From: Bin75 sp965223955
GTDB taxonomy: Bacteria > Nitrospirota > Nitrospiria > Nitrospirales > UBA8639
DNA: 64,000 bases
Direction of reading: 5' to 3'
Assembly: GCA_965223955.1 (NCBI GenBank)
Contig: OZ245029.1
Location: 2,480,001 to 2,544,000, forward strand
Numbering within the stretch: the first letter of the stretch is position 1; the number at the start of each line of letters is the position of its first letter. The position numbers were made by a program, and so were the translations under genes. The notes beneath the pieces are model-generated. The model saw only the letters and a program-made list of their open reading frames with translations, was not told the DNA's origin and searched no databases. Below, one piece after another: positions 43,358-51,881 of this stretch.

Positions 43358-43457
43358 GAGGAAGCGCACCAGCGAAGCGGCATTCGAGACCGTCATCAAA
43401 ACGCATCTCCTGGCTCAGCGTCAATCACAAAAACAAATTGCCGAGGGGACCGGTTAG
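43350..43457 (+). pseudogene. 5' remnant of a type I restriction hsdR-like gene
   Basis: Thirty-five codons from a GTG: SERKRTSEAAFETVIKTHLL matches the N-terminal start of type I R subunits (family pattern TSExxFExxIexhLl), then ends in an unrelated tail and stop. Its GTG overlaps the end of the DUF433 gene, the kind of overlap expected if DUF433 and hsdR were once one operon. Confidence 0.6.
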
Positions 43458-43524
43458 GAGTACAATAAATAGAAGCTGCAACAGGAATAGCTGCACGATG
43501 CCTCTTCTTGATGGAAGGTGCCGT

Positions 43525-43935
43525 ATGACCCACCCTTTTCCGATTGCACCAATATTCCTCTCAGCGCTCCTGGGGCTTTTCCTGTCTGACCTGAGCGAGG
43601 CGCAGTACTCCCTTCCCATCGAACCGGATGAAGAAACCCGACTGGAGGAAATTTATGACTATGAGACGAGCATGGTCATGTTTTTGTATTCACTGAAAGG
43701 GACGGAAGAATTCGATTACGTGGTCGGCAGAAAAGTATGGGAGCACCAGAGAAGCGTGTACGGGAATCCCGTGTACTATCTTGAGCCCTATCCGTTGTTT
43801 TATTGGTGGAACCATACGATGTGGAATGATCCCGAACAAGATGGAGTCAACGGCAACGAACTCGTCTATAAAGAAGACGTTGATTTTGACGCCACCCGCT
43901 ATAAACCCTGCCTGTTTAACGGGCAACCCTGCTGA
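43525..43935 (+). CDS. Secreted hypothetical protein
   Basis: A 136-residue protein from the ATG at 43525, with a signal peptide (HPFPIAPIFLSALLGLFLSDLSEA). The mature part is acidic and aromatic: EETRLEEIYDYETSMVMFLYS, VYYLEPYPLFYWWN. It ends in a Cys pair (PCLFNGQPC) that could form a disulfide. I do not recognise a family. The frame is open further upstream but the signal peptide marks this start. Confidence 0.55.
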   Translation: MTHPFPIAPIFLSALLGLFLSDLSEAQYSLPIEPDEETRLEEIYDYETSMVMFLYSLKGTEEFDYVVGRKVWEHQRSVYGNPVYYLEPYPLFYWWNHTMWNDPEQDGVNGNELVYKEDVDFDATRYKPCLFNGQPC

Positions 43936-44033
43936 ACGCTTCCGTCCTCCGCTTGCCCTTCAGGGGATTGCGGCGCTCTCCCGGATGCGACTAGGCACAA
44001 ACCCATTCATCAGAATCACGCGATGCCGGCCCC

Positions 44034-45428
44034 ATGCCAGCTCTTGAACGGTCCCAAACGGCACAATCCTCCCTTCGCAACCGCCTGGCGGCCATTCGCC
44101 TGCTACCAGGTCAGGTCGTTGCGTTAGCCGCCGCGGCCCTGATTTTCATCGGCGCGGCCCTCCTCATGCTCCCCTTCTCCACCCCGGAAGGCGTGGAATT
44201 ACGGTTTCTCGACGCCTTGTTTACCGCAACCTCGGCCGTGTGCGTGACCGGGTTGATCGTGATGGATACCCCTCATGAATTCACCACCTTCGGGCAACTC
44301 ATCATCTTACTGCTCATTCAAATCGGCGGACTGGGCTATGCCTTGCTGGCGACGATCATCCTGCTGGCCTTGGGACACCGAATCGGATTACGCGACCGGA
44401 TGATGCTGGCCGAAACGCTGAGCACGTTTGACATGGCCGGATCGATTCGCTACGTCAAAATCGTGGCCATCGCCACCGTGGCGTTGGAAGGATTGGGGTT
44501 TCTCTTTCTCGCCATACGCTTTTCACGGGACATGCCGTGGGGGGAAGCCCTCTACTCCGGACTCTTCCATTCCATCTCCGCCTTTAACAACGCGGGATTT
44601 TCCCTGTTCTCCGACAGCCTGATTTCCTATCGAAGCGACCTGTCCATCAATCTGATCGTGACGATTCTGGTCATTCTGGGCAGTATCGGATTTTTGGTCT
44701 TTCAAGACGCGTGGGACAATCTCAAAGGCCACCGCTTTCGGCTCCAAACGCATACGAAACTCGTGGTCGTGGTCACCCTCATCATTCTTGTATCAGGCAC
44801 CCTGGGCATCACGATTCTCGAATGGAACAATCCGCAAACGTTGCAACCCTTGAGTATCGGAGAACGCCTGGCCACGGCGCATTTCCACGCGATGTCCCGT
44901 ACCGCGGGCTTTACGACCATTGATATCAGTGCGATGAATGACGCCACCCTGTATTTTCTGCTGCTCCTGATGACCATCGGCGGATCACCCGGCAGCATGT
45001 CGGGAGGCATCAAGACCACGACGTTCGCCATTATCTGGCTGACGATCTGGGCGGTGCTTCGACGCCGGCACGACGTCGAAATCTTTCACAGGAGAATACC
45101 GAGAGAATTGGTGGTCCGCGCGTTTTGTCTTTGTATCCTGGCATTCACGGCCATCACCCTGTTCACCCTGGTCCTCGCCTTTACGGAAGAACGCCCGTTT
45201 TTGAGCATCATGTTCGAAGTCACGTCGGCCATGGGAATCGTCGGCATGTCCCTCGGAGACGGGGACGGACGAAGCTTCTCCGCCCTGTTCACCGATTTCG
45301 GCAAGCTGGTGATCATCGCCTCGATGCTGATCGGCCGTTTCGGGCCCCTCCTCATCGGCCTGTTCGCCATTTACACCACGACCACGCCCCGGTACCGCTT
45401 TCCGGAATCCCGGATCATGATCGGATAA
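44034..45428 (+). CDS. ktrB: Ktr/Trk-type potassium uptake membrane subunit
   Basis: A 464-residue inner-membrane protein with the four-fold M1-P-M2 repeat of K+ transporters of the TrkH/KtrB superfamily. Filter-like segments appear as TSAVCVTGL, SISAFNNAGFSL, SRTAGFTTID and TSAMGIVGMSL, each with the conserved filter glycine. It has the shorter KtrB length rather than TrkH. The regulatory RCK subunit (KtrA) is not adjacent in this window. Confidence 0.92.
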   Translation: MPALERSQTAQSSLRNRLAAIRLLPGQVVALAAAALIFIGAALLMLPFSTPEGVELRFLDALFTATSAVCVTGLIVMDTPHEFTTFGQLIILLLIQIGGLGYALLATIILLALGHRIGLRDRMMLAETLSTFDMAGSIRYVKIVAIATVALEGLGFLFLAIRFSRDMPWGEALYSGLFHSISAFNNAGFSLFSDSLISYRSDLSINLIVTILVILGSIGFLVFQDAWDNLKGHRFRLQTHTKLVVVVTLIILVSGTLGITILEWNNPQTLQPLSIGERLATAHFHAMSRTAGFTTIDISAMNDATLYFLLLLMTIGGSPGSMSGGIKTTTFAIIWLTIWAVLRRRHDVEIFHRRIPRELVVRAFCLCILAFTAITLFTLVLAFTEERPFLSIMFEVTSAMGIVGMSLGDGDGRSFSALFTDFGKLVIIASMLIGRFGPLLIGLFAIYTTTTPRYRFPESRIMIG

Positions 45429-45440
45429 GGGAAACTCCCG

Positions 45441-45731
45441 TTATTTCAGGCGTCGCTGAAGCAGCAGAACAAACGCCATCAGGGTGGGCAGCGGGGCAAT
45501 CAGGAGGGGGACCAACCAGACCCACGCATTTTTCCCACGGACACGCGCCTGGTCAACCATCCAGACAAACACCCACACCACCAGCAGGAAATAGTTGACC
45601 CCCAACCAGTGCGTGGTGCGCGTGGCGAGTTCACTGGTACTCTCACCCGTCGCGGTACTCCAAAATGCAATTTGCAAAACGCCGAACGCCACCAATAAGG
45701 TGACGACAAGCCGTTTACTCCACACGTACAT
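45441..45731 (-). CDS. Small hypothetical membrane protein
   Basis: A 96-residue protein with three hydrophobic segments (VVTLLVAFGVLQIAFW, YFLLVVWVFVWMV, WLVPLLIAPLPTLMAFVLLL) and charged loops (DQARVRGKN). It lies convergent to ktrB with a 12-bp gap and starts just after a plus-strand AGGCG cluster. No family recognised. Confidence 0.6.
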   Translation of the reverse strand: MYVWSKRLVVTLLVAFGVLQIAFWSTATGESTSELATRTTHWLGVNYFLLVVWVFVWMVDQARVRGKNAWVWLVPLLIAPLPTLMAFVLLLQRRLK

Positions 45732-45986
45732 GATTCACGCCTCCTTTGTGAGAGAGATCATGTTTCGAATTTGATGGTGAGCTTCTCCCTTTTGGGGAAT
45801 CAACAGAATAGTACGGATCCCGCCAAAAATCGAGACTTAAACCGGAAAACTGTTCCAACATTGGGCCACTTAAAGGGAGGTACAGGGGCAACAAGATCTC
45901 ACGTTTTTCCCTTTTCCCATCTCCATCGGCATGGATTCCTGAACAACCCTGTCCTGTTGATGAAGGAAAAGACCTCTTTTTCATCC

Positions 45987-46068
45987 TGTGGATAACACAA
46001 AAACCTCGTTCTAACGTTTTGAATTACAATGGTTTTGTTTATTCCCAGACTATCCACTTGTATCCCCA
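45987..46068. promoter_or_regulatory. Cluster of DnaA-box-like sites upstream of nrdJ
   Basis: A perfect DnaA box in reverse orientation, TGTGGATAA (45987-45995), is followed by three two-mismatch boxes in forward orientation: TTATTCCCA (46039-46047), CTATCCACT (46050-46058) and GTATCCCCA (46060-46068). The last three are spaced by 10-11 bp, one helical turn. DnaA is known to bind upstream of nrdAB in Escherichia coli. An origin is unlikely since dnaA, dnaN and rpmH are absent. Confidence 0.5.
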
Positions 46069-46083
46069 GTTATTGAGATGAAA

Positions 46084-46131
46084 ACACAACATTTAGTATT
46101 GACAATTCCTCTTAGACTCTATAGATTGTGT
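46084..46131 (+). promoter_or_regulatory. Tandem NrdR boxes
   Basis: Box 1 ACACAACATTTAGTAT (46084-46099) and box 2 ACTCTATAGATTGTGT (46116-46131) each match the NrdR consensus ACACWATATNTWGTGT at 14 of 16 positions. Their starts are 32 bp apart, about three helical turns, the classic NrdR operator spacing. The operator overlaps the promoter, so NrdR binding would block RNA polymerase. Confidence 0.85.
46099..46127 (+). promoter_or_regulatory. Predicted nrdJ promoter
   Basis: Perfect -35 TTGACA (46099-46104) lies between the two NrdR boxes. The -10 is TAGATT (46122-46127, 17-bp spacing) or TATAGA (46120-46125, 15-bp spacing); both fall inside NrdR box 2. Confidence 0.65.
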
Positions 46132-46132
46132 G

Positions 46133-46438
46133 ACCTCAAGAAACACTCGCTAGAGTCAAAATCCTTAGGTTTTCCCCTCTAGGTGCAGAAATGGATCAGT
46201 CACGTGTCAGATTACGCTATGACCACAAGAGGCTGATCGTGCACTCAAGTCGCCAAATCGCCCGAAGCCAATCCGGCGTTTTCCTGGCAGTGCCCCCCGT
46301 TCAGGGCCGGCAGGCAGCCAAGGGAATCGAGTCGACTGCCGAAGGCAGCTACGAGGGAAGGGGCCTGCTGTCCGATCCCAAAAACCACATAAACTCGGCC
46401 TCCTGACCTGATACCGGTCGGGCGTAGGGAGAATCGTT
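46133..46438 (+). promoter_or_regulatory. Long 5' leader of nrdJ, possibly a structured RNA
   Basis: About 300 nt separate the promoter from the nrdJ start. Complementary segments include GGATCAG (46193-46199) with CTGATC (46231-46236) and the hairpin CTGCCGAAGGCAG near 46337. Class II reductase genes are often under a cobalamin riboswitch, but I do not find the conserved B12-box sequence, so no class is assigned. AGGGAGA (46426-46432) is the ribosome-binding site. Confidence 0.4.
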
Positions 46439-49400
46439 GTGAAAATCGAACGCCGTTTTACCCGAGCCGAAGAATCTCCCTACGAAGGCATTCCTTTTTC
46501 CACCCGGTCTTCGGAAATCAGGAATCCGGACGGCTCCGTGGTGTTCAAACTCGATGATATTCAGGTCCCCGATCAATGGTCCCAACTGGCCATGGACATC
46601 CTGGCGCAAAAATATTTCCGGAAAGCCGGAGTGCCGCAGCTCGATGCCGATGGGGAGCCCGTCAAGGATGCTCAGGGGAACCCCGTTACGGGCGGCGAAC
46701 GTGATGCACGGCAGGTATTTCATCGACTGGCAGGCTGCTGGACGCAGTGGGGGGAGACCCATGGGTATTTCGATACGGACCAGGACGCCCGGGCCTTTTA
46801 TGCCGAACTGTGTTTCATGCTGGCCAAACAAATGGCCGCCCCCAATTCACCGCAGTGGTTCAATACGGGCCTGCATTTCGCGTATGACATCAGCGGCCCT
46901 TCTCAAGGTCATTATTTCGTCGATCCCCACACCCAAAAACTCAACCTGTCCAGGAACGCCTACGAGCGCCCCCAGGTTCACGCCTGTTTCATCCAATCCG
47001 TCGATGACGACCTCGTCAACGAGGGAGGGATTATGGACTTGTGGGTCCGGGAAGCCCGATTATTCAAATACGGGTCAGGGACCGGAACCAATTTTTCCAA
47101 GCTTCGAGGAGAAAACGAGCCGTTGTCGGGTGGGGGGAAATCCTCCGGGCTGATGTCCTTCCTCAGGATCGGAGACCGTGCAGCGGGCGCAATCAAATCG
47201 GGAGGCACCACCCGGCGGGCCGCCAAAATGGTGTGTCTGGATTTGGACCATCCCGATATCGAAACGTTTATCGACTGGAAGGTGATCGAGGAACAAAAGG
47301 TGGCCGCCATGGTCACCGGATCCAGGATATGCGCCAGCCAGTTGAACGCCGTCCTGAAAACCTGTCGTCAAAAAAATGCCGACGGGCTCGAGACGGTCGA
47401 ACTCGACCCCGAACGAAACCGTCAACTCAAGGAGGCCATCCGCTCGGCTCGTCAAGCAGGCGTGCCCGAAGCCTATATCCAACGGATCTTTGCCTATGCT
47501 CAAGAAGGCTATACCCATTTCGTGTTTCATGAATACGACACGAACTGGGACAGCAAAGCCTATCAAACGGTGTCCGGGCAAAATTCCAATAACAGCATTC
47601 GCGTGCCCAACGGTTTTTTTCAGGCGTTACGGGAAAACGGCGAGTGGCACCTCACCCGTCGGACGGACGGAGCCGTGGCCAAGACACTCAAGGCCAAGGA
47701 CCTGTGGGATCGAATCTGTTGGGCGGCCTGGATGTGTGCCGACCCGGGTATGCAATACGATACGACGATCAATGAATGGCATACGTGCCCGGACGACGGG
47801 CGCATCAACGCCTCCAATCCATGCAGTGAATACATGTTCCTGGATGATACCGCGTGTAACCTGGCGTCTCTGAACCTGGGCGCCTTCCTCACCCCGGAAG
47901 GTGAATTCAACGTCCCGGCGTATCGACACGCCATCCGACTCTGGACTATCGTCCTGGAAATCAGCGTACTTATGGCCGGATTCCCGAGCAAGCCCATTGC
48001 CGAGAAAAGTTTTCACTTCCGAACGTTGGGGCTGGGGTATGCCAACCTCGGGTCCCTGCTCATGAAGCTGGGCATTGCCTATGATTCTCCGAAGGCGCTG
48101 TCTATTTGTGGAGCCCTGACCGCCATTCTGACCGGCGAAGCCTATGCCACCTCGGCGGAAATGGCGGCGCAACTCGGCCCATTCCACGGGTTTGAGAAAA
48201 ACCGCGATCCTATGCTGCGGGTCATGCGAAACCATCGAAGGGCGGCGTATCAGGCCAAGCTTGACGAATATGAAAGCCTGACGATGACGCCGAAGGGCAT
48301 TGACCCGACCTCCGCCCCTGCCGCACTCCTGCGTGCCGCGCAAGAGACCTGGGACCGCGCCATCGAATTGGGAGAAGCCCACGGATTCAGGAACGCCCAG
48401 GCCACGGTGATTGCCCCCACGGGCACCATCGGGTTGGTCATGGACTGTGATACCACGGGGATCGAGCCTGACTTCGCTCTCGTCAAATTCAAGAAACTGG
48501 CCGGAGGCGGGTACTTCAAGATCATCAATCAGAGCCTCCCTCCGGCGTTAAAAAAATTGGGGTATTCCCAGGAACAGATCCACGACATCATCACCTATGC
48601 CACGGGAACCCGAACCCTGAAACAGGCTCCGTTCCTGAATCACGAAGCGCTCCGTGCCAAAGGGTTTACGCCGGAAGTGCTCGATCGCCTGGAATCGACG
48701 TTGGACGAAGTCTTCGAAATTCAATTCGCCTTTAATAAATGGACGTTGGGTGAGGACTTTTGCCGGGACGCCCTCGGCTTCTCCGATGCTCAACTCAACG
48801 ATCCCCAGTTCAATATGCTCAGCGTGTTGGGGTTTACCCATGAAGAAATTCTTGCGGCCAACGATTTTTGCTGCGGGACCATGACGGTAGAAAAGGCGCC
48901 TCATCTCAACGACGAACACCTTCCGATTTTCGACTGCGCCAACCGGTGCGGTCGCATCGGAAAACGATACATTTCAACCCAGGCGCACATTCGGATGATG
49001 GCCGCGGCACAGCCTTTTATCAGTGGCGCAATCAGCAAGACGATTAACATGCCTTCGGATGCCACCGTCGGGGACGCGGAAGCCGCGTACCTGATGGGGT
49101 GGCAGCATATGCTCAAGGCCGTGGCCTTGTATCGAGACGGGTCTAAACTGAGCCAGCCTTTGAACGCCTCCGCTGACCTGACCAAAAAATCCGAGCGGCA
49201 CGACGACGTCATGAAGGTGGCGGAACAGGTGACGGAACGGGTGATGGTCCGGTATCTCGCCAAACGTCGCCCTCTTCCCTCGCGCCGCGTGGGGTATACG
49301 CAAAAGGCCATGATCGGCGGGCATAAAATCTATCTTCGCACCGGTGAATACGACGATGGGACGCTCGGAGAAATCTTTCTCGACATGCACAAGGAAGGGG

Positions 49401-49966
49401 CGGCGTTTCGCAGCCTCATGAACTGTTTTGCCATTGCCATTTCTTTGGGGCTCCAGCACGGCGTCCCTCTCGAAGAATTCGTCGAGGCCTTCCTGTTCAC
49501 TCGCTTCGAACCCAACGGCCCGGTCAACCTCAATGACCATATTAAAATGTCGACGTCAATCATCGACTACATCTTCCGTGAGTTGGCCATCACCTATCTC
49601 GATAAGAAAGAACTGGCACAGGTGAACCAGGAAGACCTGCGCGGGGATTCCGTCAAACAGGATCCCGAATGCACGGAGGATGAACCGGCCGATCCCAGAA
49701 CCATCACGACGACCGCCATCAACCCGAAACTGTTTCCCGCTCGACATCGAATTCAAAGCGATCCCGGAAACGGCCAGGGAAACGGGAAGGTCGCACACAA
49801 ACTCGAGATGAAGCGGGAAACCCTCGCCTATGCCACTGAAATAGAGACAGCGTATCAAAAAGGGTTTGAAGGCGACCCCTGTCCCAATTGCAAACAATTC
49901 AAATTAGTCCGCAACGGGATGTGCCTGGTCTGCAGAAACTGCGGTGAAACCACGGGGTGTTCGTAG
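46439..49966 (+). CDS. nrdJ: Vitamin B12-dependent ribonucleotide reductase (class II)
   Basis: Reduces ribonucleotides to deoxyribonucleotides with adenosylcobalamin; 1175 residues, the long class II form. The redox cysteine is C183 (VHACFIQSV), followed by C462 in NPCSE and C473, the usual active-site set. The glycyl-rich KYGSGTGTNFSKLRGENEPLSGGGKSSG and RAAGAIKSGGTTRRAAKM are typical. A C-terminal zinc-finger-like tail (CPNCKQFK, CLVCRNCGETTGCS) carries the reducing cysteines. GTG start with AGGGAGA 6 nt upstream. Control by NrdR is strongly indicated. Confidence 0.96.
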   Translation: MKIERRFTRAEESPYEGIPFSTRSSEIRNPDGSVVFKLDDIQVPDQWSQLAMDILAQKYFRKAGVPQLDADGEPVKDAQGNPVTGGERDARQVFHRLAGCWTQWGETHGYFDTDQDARAFYAELCFMLAKQMAAPNSPQWFNTGLHFAYDISGPSQGHYFVDPHTQKLNLSRNAYERPQVHACFIQSVDDDLVNEGGIMDLWVREARLFKYGSGTGTNFSKLRGENEPLSGGGKSSGLMSFLRIGDRAAGAIKSGGTTRRAAKMVCLDLDHPDIETFIDWKVIEEQKVAAMVTGSRICASQLNAVLKTCRQKNADGLETVELDPERNRQLKEAIRSARQAGVPEAYIQRIFAYAQEGYTHFVFHEYDTNWDSKAYQTVSGQNSNNSIRVPNGFFQALRENGEWHLTRRTDGAVAKTLKAKDLWDRICWAAWMCADPGMQYDTTINEWHTCPDDGRINASNPCSEYMFLDDTACNLASLNLGAFLTPEGEFNVPAYRHAIRLWTIVLEISVLMAGFPSKPIAEKSFHFRTLGLGYANLGSLLMKLGIAYDSPKALSICGALTAILTGEAYATSAEMAAQLGPFHGFEKNRDPMLRVMRNHRRAAYQAKLDEYESLTMTPKGIDPTSAPAALLRAAQETWDRAIELGEAHGFRNAQATVIAPTGTIGLVMDCDTTGIEPDFALVKFKKLAGGGYFKIINQSLPPALKKLGYSQEQIHDIITYATGTRTLKQAPFLNHEALRAKGFTPEVLDRLESTLDEVFEIQFAFNKWTLGEDFCRDALGFSDAQLNDPQFNMLSVLGFTHEEILAANDFCCGTMTVEKAPHLNDEHLPIFDCANRCGRIGKRYISTQAHIRMMAAAQPFISGAISKTINMPSDATVGDAEAAYLMGWQHMLKAVALYRDGSKLSQPLNASADLTKKSERHDDVMKVAEQVTERVMVRYLAKRRPLPSRRVGYTQKAMIGGHKIYLRTGEYDDGTLGEIFLDMHKEGAAFRSLMNCFAIAISLGLQHGVPLEEFVEAFLFTRFEPNGPVNLNDHIKMSTSIIDYIFRELAITYLDKKELAQVNQEDLRGDSVKQDPECTEDEPADPRTITTTAINPKLFPARHRIQSDPGNGQGNGKVAHKLEMKRETLAYATEIETAYQKGFEGDPCPNCKQFKLVRNGMCLVCRNCGETTGCS

Positions 49967-49968
49967 TT

Positions 49969-50868
49969 TTATTTCTTCACGTCCATGACGCAACGAAACC
50001 CGATGGTCAAATCATTCGCGTCAATGGAGAAATTCGGCTCGGCACTTCGCCGGGCGGTCACTTTCAGCCATTTAGGCGGATCTTCCCAGGACCCCCCTCG
50101 ATAGACTTTCCGCTCTCCCTCTTCGGGCCCGGTCGGGTTTTTCTCCGAACTCATTTCGTAATACGTTCGATCATACCAATCCGCCACCCATTCCGAAGCG
50201 TTCCCGGCCATGTGATATAACCCATAGGGACTCTTCGTCCCCTGCTTTAATCCATGGCGGATACTCATTCCGGTCACTCCGCTTTTCACGGACGCCAACG
50301 TCACTTCGTAGCTGACCCATCCGGTCGTCCCGAAATTATACCGTGCAATATCGACGAACGGCTGCATGTGCCCCCAGGGATACCGGCGCCCATCGGTTCC
50401 CCGAGCACCCTTCTCCCATTCGGCTTCAGTCGGCAGCCGCTTCCCCGCCCATTCACAATAGACTTTCGCACTGTCCCACGCCATACCGACGGCCGGCCGA
50501 TCTTTCGCCTCTTCAAGAGCCGCATAATCATCCCACAACGGAGGCAAGTCGTGATTGGTTTCATCGAGAAACTTCTGATACCGCTCCATCGTCACTTCAA
50601 ATTGATCGATATAATAACTGTCCAACCTGACCATGTGTTCCGGACGTTCATTCCTCGACCCGTCATTGGAGCCCATCAGAAATTCCCCTTCGGGGACCCT
50701 GATCATCGGAGCCCCATCCTTCCCCTCGATCTTTTCAAATTGAGATTCGATGAGAGGTTCGGTTGACTCGTACTTCCATTCAGCCGCCGCGGGGTGCCAT
50801 CCCAGAACCATCCCCGCCATGCCGATGACGAGGGTCAACCACGCTCCACGCTTTTTGTGCCGATTCAT
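49969..50868 (-). CDS. Secreted SUMF1/formylglycine-generating-enzyme-like protein
   Basis: A 299-residue protein with a signal peptide (RGAWLTLVIGMAGMVLGWHPAAA). The sulfatase-modifying-factor fold is visible: PEGEFLMGSNDG, IDQFEVTMERYQKF, WAGKRLPTEAEWEKGARG, YHMAGNASEWVADWY and VYRGGSWEDPP. Many bacterial members are not true formylglycine enzymes but serve as C-type-lectin-like or nitrosation-related domains; no sulfatase is nearby. I chose the ATG at 50868 after GGAGGAG. It converges with nrdJ after only 2 bp. Confidence 0.85.
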   Translation of the reverse strand: MNRHKKRGAWLTLVIGMAGMVLGWHPAAAEWKYESTEPLIESQFEKIEGKDGAPMIRVPEGEFLMGSNDGSRNERPEHMVRLDSYYIDQFEVTMERYQKFLDETNHDLPPLWDDYAALEEAKDRPAVGMAWDSAKVYCEWAGKRLPTEAEWEKGARGTDGRRYPWGHMQPFVDIARYNFGTTGWVSYEVTLASVKSGVTGMSIRHGLKQGTKSPYGLYHMAGNASEWVADWYDRTYYEMSSEKNPTGPEEGERKVYRGGSWEDPPKWLKVTARRSAEPNFSIDANDLTIGFRCVMDVKK

Positions 50869-51031
50869 GATTCTCCTCCGTCCACAACTCCACGTCGTTA
50901 GGTGTTCCGTTGGCATACCTCCGCCCATTCAGAGCTGCTTCCCCATTGTACAAAGTGAAATTGGGGATCACAACCGATAAAACCACCGATCGTATCGATG
51001 AAGACCCCGTACCCGAATCACGCCGACCCCA

Positions 51032-51064
51032 AAAAAAGAGCCGCTGAAACACGGTTCAGCGGCT
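51032..51064 (-). terminator. Rho-independent terminator after tRNA-Glu
   Basis: Stem GCCGCTGAA (51041-51049) pairs with TTCAGCGGC (51056-51064); on the minus strand it is followed by TCTTTTTTT. It lies 10 bp past the tRNA-Glu 3' end. Confidence 0.85.
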
Positions 51065-51073
51065 GCTTTATAG

Positions 51074-51151
51074 TGGTGTCCCCAACGGGATTTGAACCCG
51101 TGTTGCCGGCTTGAAAGGCCGGCGTCCTAGGCCAGGCTAGACGATGGGGAC
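51074..51151 (-). tRNA. tRNA-Glu (anticodon TTC)
   Basis: Minus-strand cloverleaf: acceptor GTCCCCA pairs with TGGGGAC, anticodon stem CCGGC/GCCGG around loop CTTTCAA giving anticodon TTC, T arm ACGGGTTCAAATCCCGT. CCA is encoded at the 3' end (51074-51076). Confidence 0.95.
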
Positions 51152-51355
51152 ACGAGACGAATTCTCAGAGCGCGCGCATGGTAACAGGGGGGATCGGACC
51201 GAGTCAAACCGCTGTATGGGGCCACCACTCCCCGATTACACTATCGCGGACAGGCTTTAGCATTCGGGATGGGTTGATGATGATCTACCTCCCCTCACCC
51301 CTCCTTCAAAGGAGGGGAACGGTGGGTCACGCTCGGGCTGACGTTAAAAAGGTAT

Positions 51356-51806
51356 GGGGTGGGTCGATAAGCCGGATTCTGTTCCGTATCGATCGTGCAT
51401 ACGGCGGTGACCATGTCTCTACGGCTTATGTTACCATAAGCTTCCAGCGACCTACCCGAGAACCTTGGCCGGGCCGACCTCTCCCGAACGTCACCGACTC
51501 ATCCTCGCACACGGCTTTCGCCGTGCAAAGCCGATCGGGCCGTTCGGAGCGTCCTCCTATTTGGTCTTGCTCCGGGTGATGCTTACCCTGCCATCCACGT
51601 CGCCGCGGACGCGGTGGGCTCTTACCCCACCGTTTCACCCTTACCCCGGCACCTATCCGAAGATCGTCCCGGGGCGGTTTATTTTCTGTGGCGCTCATGT
51701 CGGATTGCTCCGCCTGGGCGTTACCCAGCACCCTGCCCTTTGGAGTCCGGACTTTCCTCTCACCTGCGCGTTGCATGCTCGGTGAGCGGCCACCTGACCC
51801 ACGCCC
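51356..51806 (-). ncRNA. rnpB: RNase P RNA, bacterial type A
   Basis: The catalytic RNA that trims tRNA 5' leaders. On the minus strand it has the conserved P4 5' strand GAGGAAAGTCCGGA (51759-51746), then AGGGTGAAACGGTG, GGTAAGAGCCCACCG, GAGCAAGACCAAATAGG, and the 3' strand ACAGAATCCGGCTTATCG (51382-51365). These are universal RNase P core elements. The exact ends are estimated to within about 10 nt. Confidence 0.93.
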
Positions 51807-51881
51807 TCATACCCGGGAACTATGATACGCAATACCTGTCTTGGAAACAAGAGACTTACGGAAGGGGGCTTTCGGCTACGG

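Larger units (their letters stand above)
45732..46438. other. 707-bp regulatory region upstream of nrdJ
   Basis: No convincing gene. The distal part shares control space with the divergent membrane-protein gene. From 45980 it contains DnaA-box-like sites, paired NrdR boxes, a promoter and a roughly 300-nt leader, listed separately. A 71-codon frame at 46191-46406 is considered part of the leader, not a gene. Confidence 0.6.

Noticed and set aside
45980..46070. Replication origin
   Set aside because: DnaA-box-like sites are present, but dnaA, dnaN, gyrB or rpmH are absent and the region is a promoter; regulatory use is simpler.
46191..46406. 71-codon frame in the nrdJ leader
   Set aside because: No ribosome-binding site, no family resemblance, and it overlaps self-complementary RNA segments; better explained as untranslated leader.
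46133..46438. Cobalamin riboswitch upstream of nrdJ
   Set aside because: The position fits, but the conserved B12-box and core sequences are not visible, so the class was not assigned.
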